DNA of 64,000 bases from Ilex aquifolium (GCA_951799425.1 OX637397.1:5323001-5387000), one strand, 5' to 3'; shown: positions 13,201 through 24,414, counted from the first letter of the stretch. Notes: generated by a model not told the origin, from the sequence alone. Made by a program: numbers and translations.

Positions 13201-16200
13201 AGAAACAATTTAAGACCTTCATGAAGATGTACCAGGAGGACCGGTAGCAAGATAAAACCGAGAGGGAGCATCTTTCTGCCCGAATCGAAGAGCTCTCTCG
13301 TGACTTGGCTACCACCAGATTAGAGGGTCAACAGGGAGATGATGGAAGTGTGAATCAGGTACCAAGAGGACATCCTCAGGCGGTTAACCGTGTGGAGGGG
13401 CGTGTGCAAAACTCTAGATACAGTCGGCTGGAATTTCCCATTTATGACGGGAAAAATGACCCGCTCGCCTGGCTTAGCCGCTGTGATCATTACTTCCGCC
13501 ATCAACACATTCCAGAGGAAGAAAAGGTAGAAATTGCCTCTTACCACTTAGACGAGGATGCGCAAGTATGGTTCCTCAAACTGGATAAGGACCGACCCGG
13601 AATCTCTTGGGAAGAATTTAAACGGCAGTGTCACCTTCGTTTTGGTCCATCAATTCAAGGCAACAAATTGGGGGAACTTTCCAAACTTCGACAAGGGGGC
13701 ACAGTAGAGGAGTATCAACGCCGATTTGAGCAATTGGCAGCCCGAGCAGGTCCTCTTACTACAGAACAAGAAGTGGAGATTTTCATAAGCGGGTTACAAG
13801 AATACATTGCAATTGAGATAGAATTACACCAACCCCGTGATTTAATTAAGGCCATGAGCCTCGCCCGTTTATATGAGAGGCGTGGGGGGGCAAAGAGAAC
13901 CATGATTCCTTTTTCTAAACCATCACCAACTACACCAAAAAACTCTCTCAACCAGAAAATATTCAAACGACTTAGTCGCGCCGAGATGGACGAACGTCGA
14001 GCCAAGGGTTTATGCTTCAATTGCGATGAGATTTATAACCGGGGACACCAATGCAAGCGTTTGTTCTGGCTAGATGGTGTGGAGGAATCGGTGCAGGGAG
14101 ATAACGAAGATCATGAATTCGAAGAAGAAATTGAACCAGAAATCTCACTACATGCTATCACAGGAGAGAATTCAGGAGGCCAAACAATGAGAATTCAAGG
14201 GATAATTGGGGGACACAGCTTAATGATTCTGATTGACTCGGGTAGCACTCATAGCTTCCTAGATTCTAGATGGGTGAATGAATTGAGGCTTACTTGTGAA
14301 CCTAAAGAGAGGCTGCAGGTCGTGGTCGCAAACTGCAGTAAAATCAAAAGTCCAGGTCAGTGTCGGGATGTTCCTATTGCGATGGGTAATCAATTAATTC
14401 TTATTGATCTCTACATTTTAACTTTAAATGGAGTTGATGCCGTATTGGGAGTCAACTGGCTTCAATCGATGGGTCCCATCCTATGGGATTTCAAGGCAAA
14501 AACTATGATTTTCAAACAGAATGGAAGAGTTATGGAATTGCAGGGAACTGAGAGCTCACATCCCACTCCAATTGCACGACTTCAAGCCGCAGAAATTGAG
14601 TCCCAATCAGATATGGAACTCAACAAACTCCTAGCTAAATTTGACTCTTTATTTCAAGACCATCACATCCACTTGGAGCCAGGAACGCCTCCCGTAGTGG
14701 TGCGACCATATCGATACCCCCATGCACAGAAAGATGAAATTGAAAGGCAGTGCAAAGACATGTTGGAGCGTGGCATCATCAAACCTAGTAAATCTCCCTA
14801 TTCCTCGCCAGTCCTTCTTGTCACTAAAGCCGATAACACATGGCGATTCTGTGTGGATTACAGAGCCCTGAATACCAAGACCATCAAGGACAAATTTCCT
14901 ATCCCGGTGATTGATGAACTTTTGGAGGAATTGCACGGCGCCAAATATTTCACAAAGCTTGATTTGCGCTCAGGGTACCATCAAATTAGAATGTATCCGG
15001 TAGATGTGGAGAAGACAGCATTCCGCACCCACCACGGCCACTTCGAGTTCTTGGTTATGCCTTTCGGCCTCACCAACGCACCTAGCACTTTCCAAGCTTT
15101 GATGAATGAGGTATTCCAATCATACCTACGAAAATTCATTCTTGTTTTTTTTGATTATATTCTTGTCTACAGTCAATCCTGGACAGATCATCTAGCACAC
15201 TTGCGGCTTGTCTTTGATCTCCTTACTACTCATCAATTATTTCTCAAAAGGTCCAAGTGCTTCATTGCTCAACACCAAGTCTCTTACCTCGGCCATATTA
15301 TATCGGGAGAAGGGATTGCAATAGACAAAAGCAAAATTGCAGCCATGATTGATTGGCCAAAGCCGAGCACTGTGAAAGGCTTACGAGGTTTCTTGGGCCT
15401 TACCGGCTATTACCGGAAGTTTGTCCAGAATTATGGCACAATTGCAGCTCCTCTTACAGCTATGTTACGCAGGGATTCATTCAAATGGACTGAAAATGCA
15501 GCTCAAGCATTTGAGCACTTAAAAAATGCTATGACCTGCACTCCTATTTTGGCACTACTCGACTTCACCACACTGTTCATTTTGGAATGTGATGCATCGA
15601 ATACAGGAATGGGAGCAGTGTTACAACAAGAAGGTCAACCAATTGTCTATTTCAGCAGACCTCTTGCAACCCGTTACAAGAGTCTTCCGGCTTATGAAAA
15701 AGAGCTCATTGGCTTAGCTAAAACAGTCCGGCATTGGCGGGCATATTTATGGGGGCGCCACTTCCTCATCCGGGCAGACCACTACAGTCTCAAGTTTTTG
15801 CTGGAACAGCGCATCATCACTTCGTCCCAACAACATTGGCTAAGTAAACTCATGGGTTTTGATTTTGCAGTGGAATATCGCGCGGGCAAACAAAATAAAG
15901 TGGCAGATGCTCTATCCCGTCGCCTGGAGGACCAACCCAGTCTTGCTTCCCTCTCCATGCCCCACTTGCCTCTTTTTGATTCCATTCGCAGTGAGATTCA
16001 AAATTCAGACCAATTGCAACTGTTGAAGAAAAATATACACTAAGGTGAAGCTATTGGGCCTTGGGAGTATAAGGATGGCTTGCTTTTCTTTAAGCAACGC
16101 GTTTATTTGCTGCACAATTCTCCTCTTGTTCCATCCATTATCTCGGCTGTTCACAATAGTAGCCATGAAGGCTATCATAAAACACTTCATCGCATAGCCC

Positions 16201-19200
16201 AGGACTTCTAGTGGCAAGGAATGAAGGCTTCTATCCAAGCTTTTGTGCGGCAATGTCCTGTCTGCCAAAAACACAAGGCTGAACACTTGCATCCTGTAGG
16301 GCTTCTCCAACCTTTGTCGGTTCCGCTTCAGATCTGGTCGGATATCTCTATGGATTTTGTTGAGGGACTGCCGACCTCACAAGGGAAGTCTGTTTTGTTG
16401 GTTGTGGTAGACCGTTTTTCGAAGTATGCACATCTTCTTCCCCTTGCTCATCCATATACTGCTGTGAGTGTAGCCCGCTTGTTCTTTGATAATATTTTCA
16501 AACTTCATGGCTTGCCTGAGACTATTGTGAGTGATTGTGATGTAACGTTCACGAGTTTGTTTTGGACTGAATTGTTTCGATTGAGTGGCACTAAATTGGC
16601 TTTTAGCTCTGCTTATCACCCACAAAGTGACGGACAAACGGAGGTTGTCAATCGCACTATTGAGATGTATCTGCGTTGGTTTACAAGTGACCGTCCTCGC
16701 CGCTGGTTTCAATGGCTGCCTTGGGTGGAGTACTGTTACAACACTAGCTACCACTCCTCTCTTAAAGCTACTCCCTTCGAAGTGGTGTATGGCCGTTCTC
16801 CTCCCACTATGTTATCTTATTGTCCTGGATTAGCTAAACTTGAAGTCGTGGATCAGGAATTAAAAACCAGAGACTTGGTGCTCCAAGACCTTCGCAACCG
16901 ATTACTTCAAGCTCAAAATTCCATGAAGGCAAGGTATGATGCTAAACATCGTCCAGTTCAATACCAACTGGGCGATCGGGTTCTACTTAAACTTCATCCT
17001 CACCGCCAACTTAGTCTCTCTTCCAAAAGATACACTAAACTCTCACCCCGTTATTATGGCCTCTTTACTATTTTAGCCAAAGTTGGTTCTGTGGCTTACA
17101 AATTGGACCTTCCCTCCTCCTCCAAACTACACCCTGGTTTTCATGTGTCCTGCCTTAAACCTTTCCATGGAAATTCAGATGCAATTGAACCCTCTTTGCC
17201 TATTCTTACACAAGGTGAAATTCACCCTCTTCCGAAAGCTATTCTTGATTCCCGTTCAGTTAAAAATCAAAAGCAGGTTTTAGTACATTGGGACGGGTTG
17301 TCTACTGCAGAATCCTCTTGGGAGGATGTTCACTCTTTTCGCAACCGCTTTCCTTCTTTTGCACTTGAGGACAAGTGCCGTATTAATGGGGGCGGTGATG
17401 TTATGAGCAACCACGTGGACAAGTTTTCAAAAGGGCAAGTGTATCAGAGGCGTCGCTGAAAAGTAGGAGCTTGAAGATGGGAGTTTTAAATTTTATTGTT
17501 ATTTCCTAGTTTTATGATTGTTAGTTTAGATAGTGCAGTAGTGCTGCCTACTTTGTAGAAGTTGGTTATTGAACAATTTCTTTATATTGTAAGCTGAAAT
17601 GTTGATGAAGAAAAAATTTCAAACTCTTATTTGCATTGAGATCGTTGGGTTCTCTCTTGAACGAGCCCTTCCATATTTAAAAATAGGTCATAAAGGAAGA
17701 AAGTCCGGCAAACATCATTCTTCACAGGTTGATTTCTCAGTCAATCGCCCTGTAACTCGATCACAGTTTCGGGACCGTAACATGTGTTCACTCGATTTCC
17801 TACCCGATTGTTTTGGGCGGAATTCGGATAGGAATAGTACACTTGATTGGGTAGAGTAGGCCAAGAAAAAATTATTTCACAAAGTATCGGGTAGGAAGAT
17901 GGAATACCTTAATTCCTACCCGTAAGATAGGGTGAACACCCCTACCAATAACATATAGAAAAGGTTAAAAAAACTGAAAATTTAAAATTATTACAAACAA
18001 TAAAAAAATATAACATGTTAGAATTTAGAACATTTAGTGATATTGCAAGTCAATTTGCATGAATAAATATCAAATGAAAACATGTTATACAATACCAGAA
18101 CAACATACTAAAGAAAAGTACTACTTCTTAATAGTTATTTTACAAGAAGATTGTCCATAAAAATAAACACAATGATTATGTGGTTCAATCTGTGGTGGAG
18201 CAAAGATTCCCGGGGATGAAAACATGAATGAAAAAAATTAATCAGCTGGTATTAAAAATTTTCCAGACCCTCATGAATAAGGACTAGATTGGGTGTTATT
18301 TTCGTTTTAAGAAATTCATAAGTATGAGAAATATATTAAGATCCACGACTATGAAAATTAAAACTAGTATCAATTTAGCATTAACAAAATGTGCACAAAC
18401 AAATACAATTATTTTTTAATAACACATTTCAACACAATCATATATTAAATTAGTACATGATGACGCTGATACAGATCCCAAGAATCATCTATAATTGATC
18501 AACTCTATGCTAAATTTCTCAGTAATATTTTAAATGTACCCAATCAAAGAGTCCATACAAAACCATCATTTACCTTGTTGTGAAGCCTAGTTGAGTTCCT
18601 CATCCATTTTGTTGAAAAAATGATTTTTTTGGAAGAGCAAAAACACATGTGGGTTAGTATATTTTACCACTGGCATCTATTCGTGTATTACTGTGTTTCG
18701 AACTACTAACTTACCAAAAAATATCAGGTTCCTAAAATAAAAGAGATAGTGCATTAAATGACAAAGGTATTTTGTTTGGTCAATATATACAAGTTAGCAC
18801 ATTTCACATGTGTTTTACTCAACACATAAAAAAAAATGTTTTGGTAGGTTAGAGGGCAAGTGGACCCCTAACTTACTGAAAAGAAAAGAGACTAGGGCCA
18901 CTATACAAATTTTCAAAAGCCTTAAGGGGCAATGGAATAAATTAAACATAGTGATGTTTTCATTATAGTAAACATACAGACTTCCTCAAAAGTCAGTGGG
19001 GGCAGCTCTGCCTCTGGGTTCAATAAAAACACATGAATAAATATGCGAAGATAACAAAATACTATTAATAGTAATAAGTTGTCCAGCAATACTATATGCA
19101 GCCATTAGCTAATCATGAGTCATATGCCCCATGAAAGAAGGTGAAAAGAGGTGCAAAAGGCAAACCTCGAGTTATGCCTGAGTTTATGACTAAGGGCAGA

Positions 19201-21693
19201 CGTTATAAACGAGAGTACTTAGAGTAACTGTTGGGACAAAAGCAAGGGCACAAGGCATTGTAAACAATAGTTCTGTGGGGGCATGTTTGCCATATTCAAA
19301 ACAGGCATGCTGTATGTTACCTGGATTGCGGATAGATTTGGTACGCAGTATGAGTATGAGGTACAATACTTCTTCCAATACGCGATACGATGAGGGTAGG
19401 CCTAGTTGGTACGCTATTTTGGGTCATAGTTCGTTGTGTAACTTCCAAACAGAACAATATATGCATATACACAGTCAATAAATATTTATTTTATATTTCT
19501 GATAAATGTAGTCAAAGTATGAGTTTAAAGAACGCCAAAATAAAGAAATAACAAGTTAAGAGTTATGATTTAGAGTTGGGGTTATGATATGAGATTACTT
19601 AGATCATGAATCAATTGCGGTTTGAGTAATAATTTGGGGTGACTTTGAGCGGATCACGAACCCACACCATTTTGGGTCATGCGACCCTAGTTCGTGGGAC
19701 GCTAAGGCCTAGGGGTTTCTACGATACCGATATCTATGTCCTATGCACCAACAATGCGGACGGACAAAGAGAAGTGCAAGTGATACATGAGAATGTTAGG
19801 TGGTGAAACATGGAGAATGGATGATAATAAACTTACATGTAATTCTAAGCTTGACGGAAAATTCTGCCACGAATACTAACTCTAATGATGACAATATGAA
19901 CACAAATATAACAGTTATGCAAAAATCTAGATTGATTAAACACTGAGAGAGGATGATAATTAACTTCCATCTAATCTTAAGCTTGGGAAATAATTCTTCT
20001 ATAGCAATAATTATGGCGACAATACATATAACATAAAAAGTAAACTAGAATAGTTCCCCTTGTGTTCAGGAGCAAAAAGGTTTATTTGCTCCACTTATAT
20101 TGTTCTTCATAATGTGTAGGAGTTGTGAATTATGGTCTGCAGTACTTCTTGCTCATCTACCTTGGTAAATGTATTTCCAGCCACCCAATACTTTCCCCTC
20201 CCCCCAAACTAAATATTTATGTGGCTGATGTTCATTTCTCGAGATGAATTTAGAAAATGACTCTACTTTTGAGCCAACTTCAGTATAATATTTATAATGA
20301 AGATGCTTTTTAAGCATCAAAATAACTAAAATAACAAAAGGTTCAAAACGGGATAAAAACGGGACTCTAAATAATCACATAACCCTTCTACAAGAGAAAA
20401 AACAACCAGGGTAAGGCAGCATACCGCAAATAAGTTAAAGGATGAAACTTTTTTTCACGGAAGCCTGATCAAAATTTCATCCACTCAACACGTTATATCA
20501 GATAGCATTTGATATCAACAGCGAAATCAAGACTGACAAGCTCTGTCGATAAATGACTTGCAAAGTACCTGATAACTTGGACTTGAGCTTTAATTACGAG
20601 AGTGTCAGTGTCAGCATCAATAAACCCGTCATACACTTTCGGTAGCTCCATAAATTTTTTCCATCCCCAGTCATGTTCTTTCTTCCAGAACCGATGTAAT
20701 GTATCTGAAAATTTTGTGTTTAGTACTTTAATGCTTAAAACATCACGATCAGAAAATCCATTACAATGCTATATCTAACAAGCTAACCAGAATACTTAGA
20801 TTTCTTTGGATCTTTATTCACCACAGCTATTGTGAACTGCGCAAAATGACTCCACCCTGTTTCACATAAAGAGTAACCATATGATATCAACTTGAACCCA
20901 AACCAAACCAACCTACACATGCTGAATTCAATACCATTATACCTGGCAGAAGCTTGTCATGGTTAGCAACACAGAGAAACAAAGAGAGATGATTGCAGAC
21001 ATCACAGCCTTGTGGGTAAATCAAAATGTACCTGCCACCCATCAAAGGTGCCTAAATTAATGTGCAGCAACTATTTGCATCATCTCACTGATATCACATT
21101 TCTATATATCTAAAATGGAACAAACAAGATGCCATTACAATAGGGACAGCAAGGCGTCCTCATTGTCTGGAAAATAAGTAAGAGAACTCAATACTCATAA
21201 CCAAATGCCACGAAAATGTTGCATACAGTGATGCGGCAAAGACAAAGCACGAGCCAACAGGCCAAATCTCAAATTTATAGCATGAGGCCCCCACCCAAGC
21301 ATATTAAAAATATCAGAAACATAATATCTGACCACGAAACATAAAATGTGATGCGACTATGATCTGTCTGAAATATGAACCAACAGGCAGGCTTTCACTC
21401 AAGTGTATTACAGGTAGGCAGAAGCCTATCCGTGGACCAAATTCCAAATCCAATTCCTATCAATCCTCTGGCTTTACCCATATAAATTAGTAAAAGCTCA
21501 AAGTAAGCCCTGCCCTTGGTAACATTTAAACCTGAAGAATAGACGAGAAATTCATGTATGCATAGGGAAGAAATAGCAATAAACCCTGTTACCAAATGAA
21601 ACTTATTTACAGAATCAAGTTGTTGCAACTGCAAAACATAGATTTATGAACACTTTAAGAAACACATGCTACAGTACAGCATCCATAAATCTG

Positions 21694-21765
<72 letters not shown>

Positions 21766-24386
21766 CAATGTATGTATATACAAACATGCATATATGTCTT
21801 TATGAATAATTTAAGAAACTGTACGCCTTCCATATATCAGAATCTGGATTTCTGTGTGTGTGTTTATACTGGCAATGAAAGCCATCCCAACTACACTCCC
21901 CTTGAGCTCATGGTTGCAACTCAAACTCCACTTATGCGCAATCACAAGCAAACCATATGCATCCAGTAAAGAAAGGATCTCTCACGAGGGCAGAACATGG
22001 ACCTCAAGGTAAGAGTCACTACAGTCTTCCCAAGTGAACAACCCTGATGGGTAAAAGTCTAAAAGTTAACTATAACACAATCATCATATTCTGATTACAT
22101 ATCTGAAGAATGAGAATACATGACCAGTGCAAAGAAAAACAAGTGAGAAAAAAAAAAAAGCATGCTTGAAAAACTATTCTTTGTTTATAGAGCATCATAC
22201 CATTTGTAGCCTCCAACCTCAAATGCATTACTGCGAAGTTCTCTCTTGTTGATCTGCGAAAATTTATCGATCTTCCATGTGTACTTTCCATATAACTCAG
22301 AAGGCTTTGGTCCTGCAAAGTAATTGGATAGCTAAGGATATTATTATAAGTGCCTACACAAAAAGGCTGCCCCTTCAGTATTAGTCTACATCCAGGCCCC
22401 ATTTAGAGAGGAACGCATGAGTCCTGGAGGCTGTTTGCTTTCACAGAATGTTTTCCAAACATCTATGAACTGAATGATTCAATTCATTTGGGAAAGGCAT
22501 ACAAGGAAAATGAAAGATTAAAAAAAAAAAAAAAGAAAGAAAGAAGAAGAAGACTGATATTTGCACCAAAAGAAAAAGAAAGAAAGTAGGGGGGAAAAGG
22601 TGCATATTAAGAGATTCCAGAATCAGTACACAAGCCACAGGGCTATAGTTATGTTTCAAAGAAAAAGTTCTGGTTAACCCAAACTTAACATTCTGAAAGT
22701 GCACTTCAATTCAAACTATTGGAGATTACATTCAGAGGTGAACTCCTCGAGAAAGTAGGATAAGTTGTAGGAGAAGAAAAGAAGCCTTGCTATCAAAGAG
22801 TAATAAAATTCTGTATGGATGAATTATCAGGATGTGGGGTAGAGGAAGACTGAAGAAGACAAAAGTGCTCCAATAAAGGTGATTTTGCAATTTCTGAGAC
22901 ACAAACATGGCATCATTTATTTTGGACAGCTGCTCTAGATGAAATTCTTAAGCCAGTCATTCGGTAAGACGATTTGGAAATCCTAGAGGATGATGAGCAA
23001 TAATTAAGCAAAGAACAATGGACCAGCAAATAACATTATCATCTGCTTCCAGTTAAGGATTATTTCGTGCTGATTAACTGCCACCCCTAATTCAGAAGCC
23101 AACAGCTTCCCACAAAGGTACATTTATCCCAAATATAGTGCTTATGCATTTCCTAGTACTCCCATCGTAATATATTAATTTCAATTGTAATGCAAAACTT
23201 GACAACACTCAAATGTTGCTTCTTGCTAGGAAGCTAGCTTGGCTACAAAATCTGTACTTATTTCCTACATACACATCAGCTAACAGGTAAACTGGCTAAT
23301 CAGCCAACAAGAGAGCTTGCACAAAAAACATCTCGTTTCTTCTTATTCATTACATATTATCGCATTGAAATGAAGGTAACTGCTACAAGCAACATCTTTA
23401 TCCACATTCCAGATGAAGACATATTCACTGAATTTAATCACATCAGCCACTAAATCAGCCTCAACAATACTTCCAAAATAACTTGAGTTTCTTTCCCCGT
23501 TCAGTATGAGATTCCATTCTTCCCTGCTTTATCTATTTTCTTCTCCATGGTATAATTTATGTTGGGATACATAATACCATAAAGTTTCCCCAAAAACCAG
23601 AAATGGAAAGGATTCTTAGATAAGCAAAAAATTTCTTAGGCAATGACTTAACTATATAAGCATAACACACTTTTTTTTCACTAAACCAAGTGGATTTAAT
23701 GACTCGACCCAAAAGATTTTATAATATTGCAACAATATGATAAGAGAAGGTCCTTTGCCCATGTAAAATATGGTGCTCTAGTTAAGTAATGTGTGTTTCA
23801 AACTCTAATAAGTAGTAATATGTAGTATGTACACACAAGTTGGAATTTTTTTTTTCCTGAAGGGGCTTAACAAGCAAGCTACTTGCTAGTCACAGCCAAC
23901 ATATAACTGTCAACTGGAGCACCTGGCAGCTCCATCTCATTCATATTCAACCCTTAGGTAGTATGACTCTCCTGTACTAGTCTAAAAGATTGTCAGCATA
24001 AAACTTCACATAATCCCAAAGAAATAAAACTGCAGAGAGTACCTTAAGTCTGAAATTACTCCATAATACTCAGCTGAATTGAAAACTCAACAACAGGTCA
24101 AAAAAATGAGGAGAGCAATGCCACATTATGACCAACAAATGGAAATACTAAAAAAACACAAACTAACAGAGTACACAAGGTTGAAGGAGAGTAAAGGCAT
24201 ACCACAATCATCATCATCATCGTCAGTGTCCCAGTAAGGCGGCGAAGTTGATGGGGTTCCATGTTCCACCTGCTCAGAATACCGCCATTCCACCAATGCT
24301 TCCCCAGATTGGCAATGCAGCTGCCCACTTGAAATCCCCTCCACAGATTTTCCAACTCCAGACTCCGCACTCACACTCCCGGCCAT
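2782..24386 (-). CDS. TRAF1: MATH-domain TRAF1a/b (MUSE13/MUSE14)-like protein
   Basis: Twelve exons join to 3501 nt (1166 aa plus TGA). The acidic N-terminus (STSPPYWDTDDDDDDCG) leads into a MATH domain (about residues 70-196, starting GKYTWKIDKFSQ). Next come a conserved CRFVEERRGKL/NARRRMSREK region (about 200-365), a Lys-rich coiled-coil-like segment (EVAYQEAVALKRQEELIREEE, then KKLKKKQ; about 404-460) and a long Ser/Pro-rich, probably disordered tail ending NGYTLFRPSNGH. This order is that of Arabidopsis TRAF1a/MUSE14 and TRAF1b/MUSE13, adaptors that pair with SCF-CPR1 to limit NLR receptors and that regulate ATG6/ATG13 stability. All splice sites are GT-AG and phases agree. The ATG at 24386 was chosen because MAGS...SGVGKSVEGISSG is the family start. 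Intron 5 is 8.5 kb and carries nested transposons. Family identity is from remembered homology; I ran no search. Confidence 0.93.
4915..5107 (-). CDS. TRAF1: Exon 11
   Basis: It runs from TTTTCAG|A to AAG|GTGGTA. It encodes a Ser/Glu-rich stretch and a short coiled coil, ALQDRIKVLEQHVAKK. Confidence 0.92.
5193..5668 (-). CDS. TRAF1: Exon 10
   Basis: It runs from ACTTAG|GGC to AGCAG|GTAAC. It starts with the basic cluster GKQKRNNRKGRDKGRDEK, then an acidic Ser/Thr-rich region (EEAESVIEKPDTLEDVSDVS) likely to be disordered. Confidence 0.92.
6090..6900. repeat. LTR-like repeat in intron 9
   Basis: This intronic block is less AT-rich than its surroundings. It has a TATATAAATCC box near 6463 and downstream text typical of copia LTRs ('ttgttgggatttccgg', 'gtggtagaagagtggac'). 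I could not find matching 5-bp target duplications, so it is probably an old or truncated LTR. Confidence 0.4.
8257..8404 (-). CDS. TRAF1: Exon 9
   Basis: It encodes SKIEVAYQEAVALKRQEEL through KKLKKKQ, an amphipathic Lys/Glu/Ala-rich helix. The acceptor is a tandem CAGCAG: use of the upstream AG would start the exon at 8407 and insert one Ser without changing frame. The donor is CAG|GTTTGA. Confidence 0.92.
9564..9590. repeat. Poly-C then poly-A run in intron 8
   Basis: Sixteen consecutive C are followed by an A-run. It is a low-complexity tract prone to length error in sequencing. Confidence 0.8.
9958..10070 (-). CDS. TRAF1: Exon 8
   Basis: It runs from ATGTTAG|GAT to TACAG|GTAATC. It encodes DGGSGEDFNKDSIERDERRL and then TELGRRTIEIFVLAHIY. 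Confidence 0.93.
11145..11493 (-). CDS. TRAF1: Exon 7
   Basis: It runs from TTTCAG|CTT to AAG|GTGAGC. It encodes FCAFWLGMDQNARRRMSREK through LLLERAAMEPLPPKDEKGP, the most conserved block after the MATH domain in this family. Confidence 0.95.
11905..12063 (-). CDS. TRAF1: Exon 6
   Basis: It runs from TTTGTAG|GGA to GCAAG|GTAGAG. It encodes ADRPFRCLDCQYRRELVRVY and then TNVEQICRRFVEERRGKLGK. It is the first exon after the transposon-loaded intron and is intact. Confidence 0.95.
12765..13152 (+). repeat. 5' LTR of the chromovirus
   Basis: It is 388 bp, begins TGTTATGAGC and ends GACCGTAACA. I count about ten substitutions and one 4-bp indel against the 3' LTR. Confidence 0.95.
13156..13168 (+). 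other. Primer binding site (initiator tRNA-Met)
   Basis: TGGTATCAGAGCC, three bases after the 5' LTR, is the standard plant tRNA-iMet complement. Confidence 0.93.
13176..16043 (+). pseudogene. gag-protease-RT-RNase H part of chromovirus polyprotein
   Basis: The likely gag ATG at 13176 is followed in frame by TAG at 13200 and TAG at 13245, then an open frame to TAA at 16041. Visible in order: retrotransposon gag core, zinc knuckle CFNCDEIYNRGHQC (near 14012), aspartic protease LIDSGSTHSF (near 14230), RT palm, RNase H (LECDAS near 15585; KVADALSRR near 15900). The RT active site reads VFFDYILVYS: the second catalytic Asp is Tyr (codon 15156-15158), which should abolish polymerase activity. 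No frameshift was seen. Confidence 0.92.
16044..17459 (+). pseudogene. Integrase-chromodomain part of chromovirus polyprotein
   Basis: It continues in the same frame after the TAA. The HHCC zinc finger (HNSSHEGYH ... CPVCQKHK) is interrupted by TAG at 16209. The integrase core keeps all three acidic residues: D in ISMDFVEG, D in IVSDCD, E in QTEVVNR. A chromodomain-like end (VLVHWDGLSTAESSWEDV) follows. The frame runs 61 bases into the 3' LTR before its stop. Confidence 0.9.
17386..17398 (+). other. Polypurine tract
   Basis: The G-rich run ATGGGGGCGGTGA abuts the 3' LTR. Confidence 0.85.
17399..17782 (+). repeat. 3' LTR of the chromovirus
   Basis: It is 384 bp with the same ends as the 5' LTR, at about 97% identity. 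Confidence 0.95.
17953..20568. other. Remainder of intron 5
   Basis: This is AT-rich intron sequence. No further element with matched ends could be delimited. A stretch near 19.3-19.75 kb with GATAC/GTAC words is probably an old repeat. Confidence 0.4.
20569..20704 (-). CDS. TRAF1: Exon 5 (C-terminal part of MATH domain)
   Basis: It runs from TTTTCAG|AT to ATCAG|GTACTT. It encodes TLHRFWKKEHDWGWKKFMEL through KAQVQVI. GACACT is duplicated in tandem, giving DADTDTLVIK where the family, as I remember it, has DADTL. Confidence 0.95.
20788..20856 (-). CDS. TRAF1: Exon 4 (MATH domain)
   Basis: This small 69-nt exon encodes WSHFAQFTIAVVNKDPKKSK. It has AG|GG acceptor and TCTG|GTTAGC donor. Confidence 0.95.
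20943..21031 (-). CDS. TRAF1: Exon 3 (MATH domain)
   Basis: It encodes YILIYPQGCDVCNHLSLFLC through KLLPG, the most diagnostic MATH segment of the family. Splice sites are GGCAG|GTAC and CCAG|GTATAA. Confidence 0.95.
21692..21765. repeat. (CT)n(GT)n microsatellite in intron 2
   Basis: A CT run (about 21692-21733) passes into a GT run (21737-21765). Confidence 0.95.
22201..22312 (-). CDS. TRAF1: Exon 2 (start of MATH domain)
   Basis: It runs from TTTGCAG|GA to AAATG|GTATGA. It encodes PKPSELYGKYTWKIDKFSQI through FEVGGYKW. Confidence 0.95.
24203..24386 (-). CDS. TRAF1: Exon 1 (first coding exon)
   Basis: ATG at 24386 opens MAGSVSAESGVGKSVEGISS and the exon ends in the Asp run DTDDDDDDC before G|GTATGC. 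The Asp run is encoded by a GAT-rich microsatellite and may vary in length. Upstream in-frame sequence has only a GTG before a likely UTR splice acceptor, so this ATG is preferred. Confidence 0.93.
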
Positions 24387-24414
24387 TTCCCACTCCAAAA
24401 CTTCCCCCACACTC

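Larger units (their letters stand above)
12765..17782 (+). mobile_element. Ty3/gypsy chromovirus (Reina-like size), inactivated
   Basis: The 5018-bp element is complete: LTRs, tRNA-iMet primer site, gag-protease-RT-RNase H-integrase-chromodomain order, polypurine tract. It lies antisense to the TRAF1-like gene inside its intron 5, within a hAT element. Flanks are TATGT/TGTGT, a 5-bp duplication with one mismatch. Short LTRs, about 5 kb size, a single gag-pol frame and a C-terminal chromodomain suggest the Reina branch; that assignment is inference. Confidence 0.93.
12328..17944. mobile_element. Non-autonomous hAT element (about 0.6 kb) split by an LTR retrotransposon
   Basis: The ends are TAGAGTGTTCAAA and (reverse complement of the other end) TAGGGGTGTTCACC, typical hAT terminal inverted repeats. 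They are flanked by a perfect 8-bp duplication, CCAATAAC (12320-12327 and 17945-17952). Removing the internal LTR element leaves about 595 bp without coding capacity. Both subterminal parts are crowded with CGGGTAGG/CCTACCCG motifs in both orientations, as expected for hAT transposase binding sites. Confidence 0.88.

Noticed and set aside
24126..24410. Upstream start for exon 1 at 24410
   Set aside because: The codon there is GTG, not ATG. The family N-terminus begins at the ATG at 24386.
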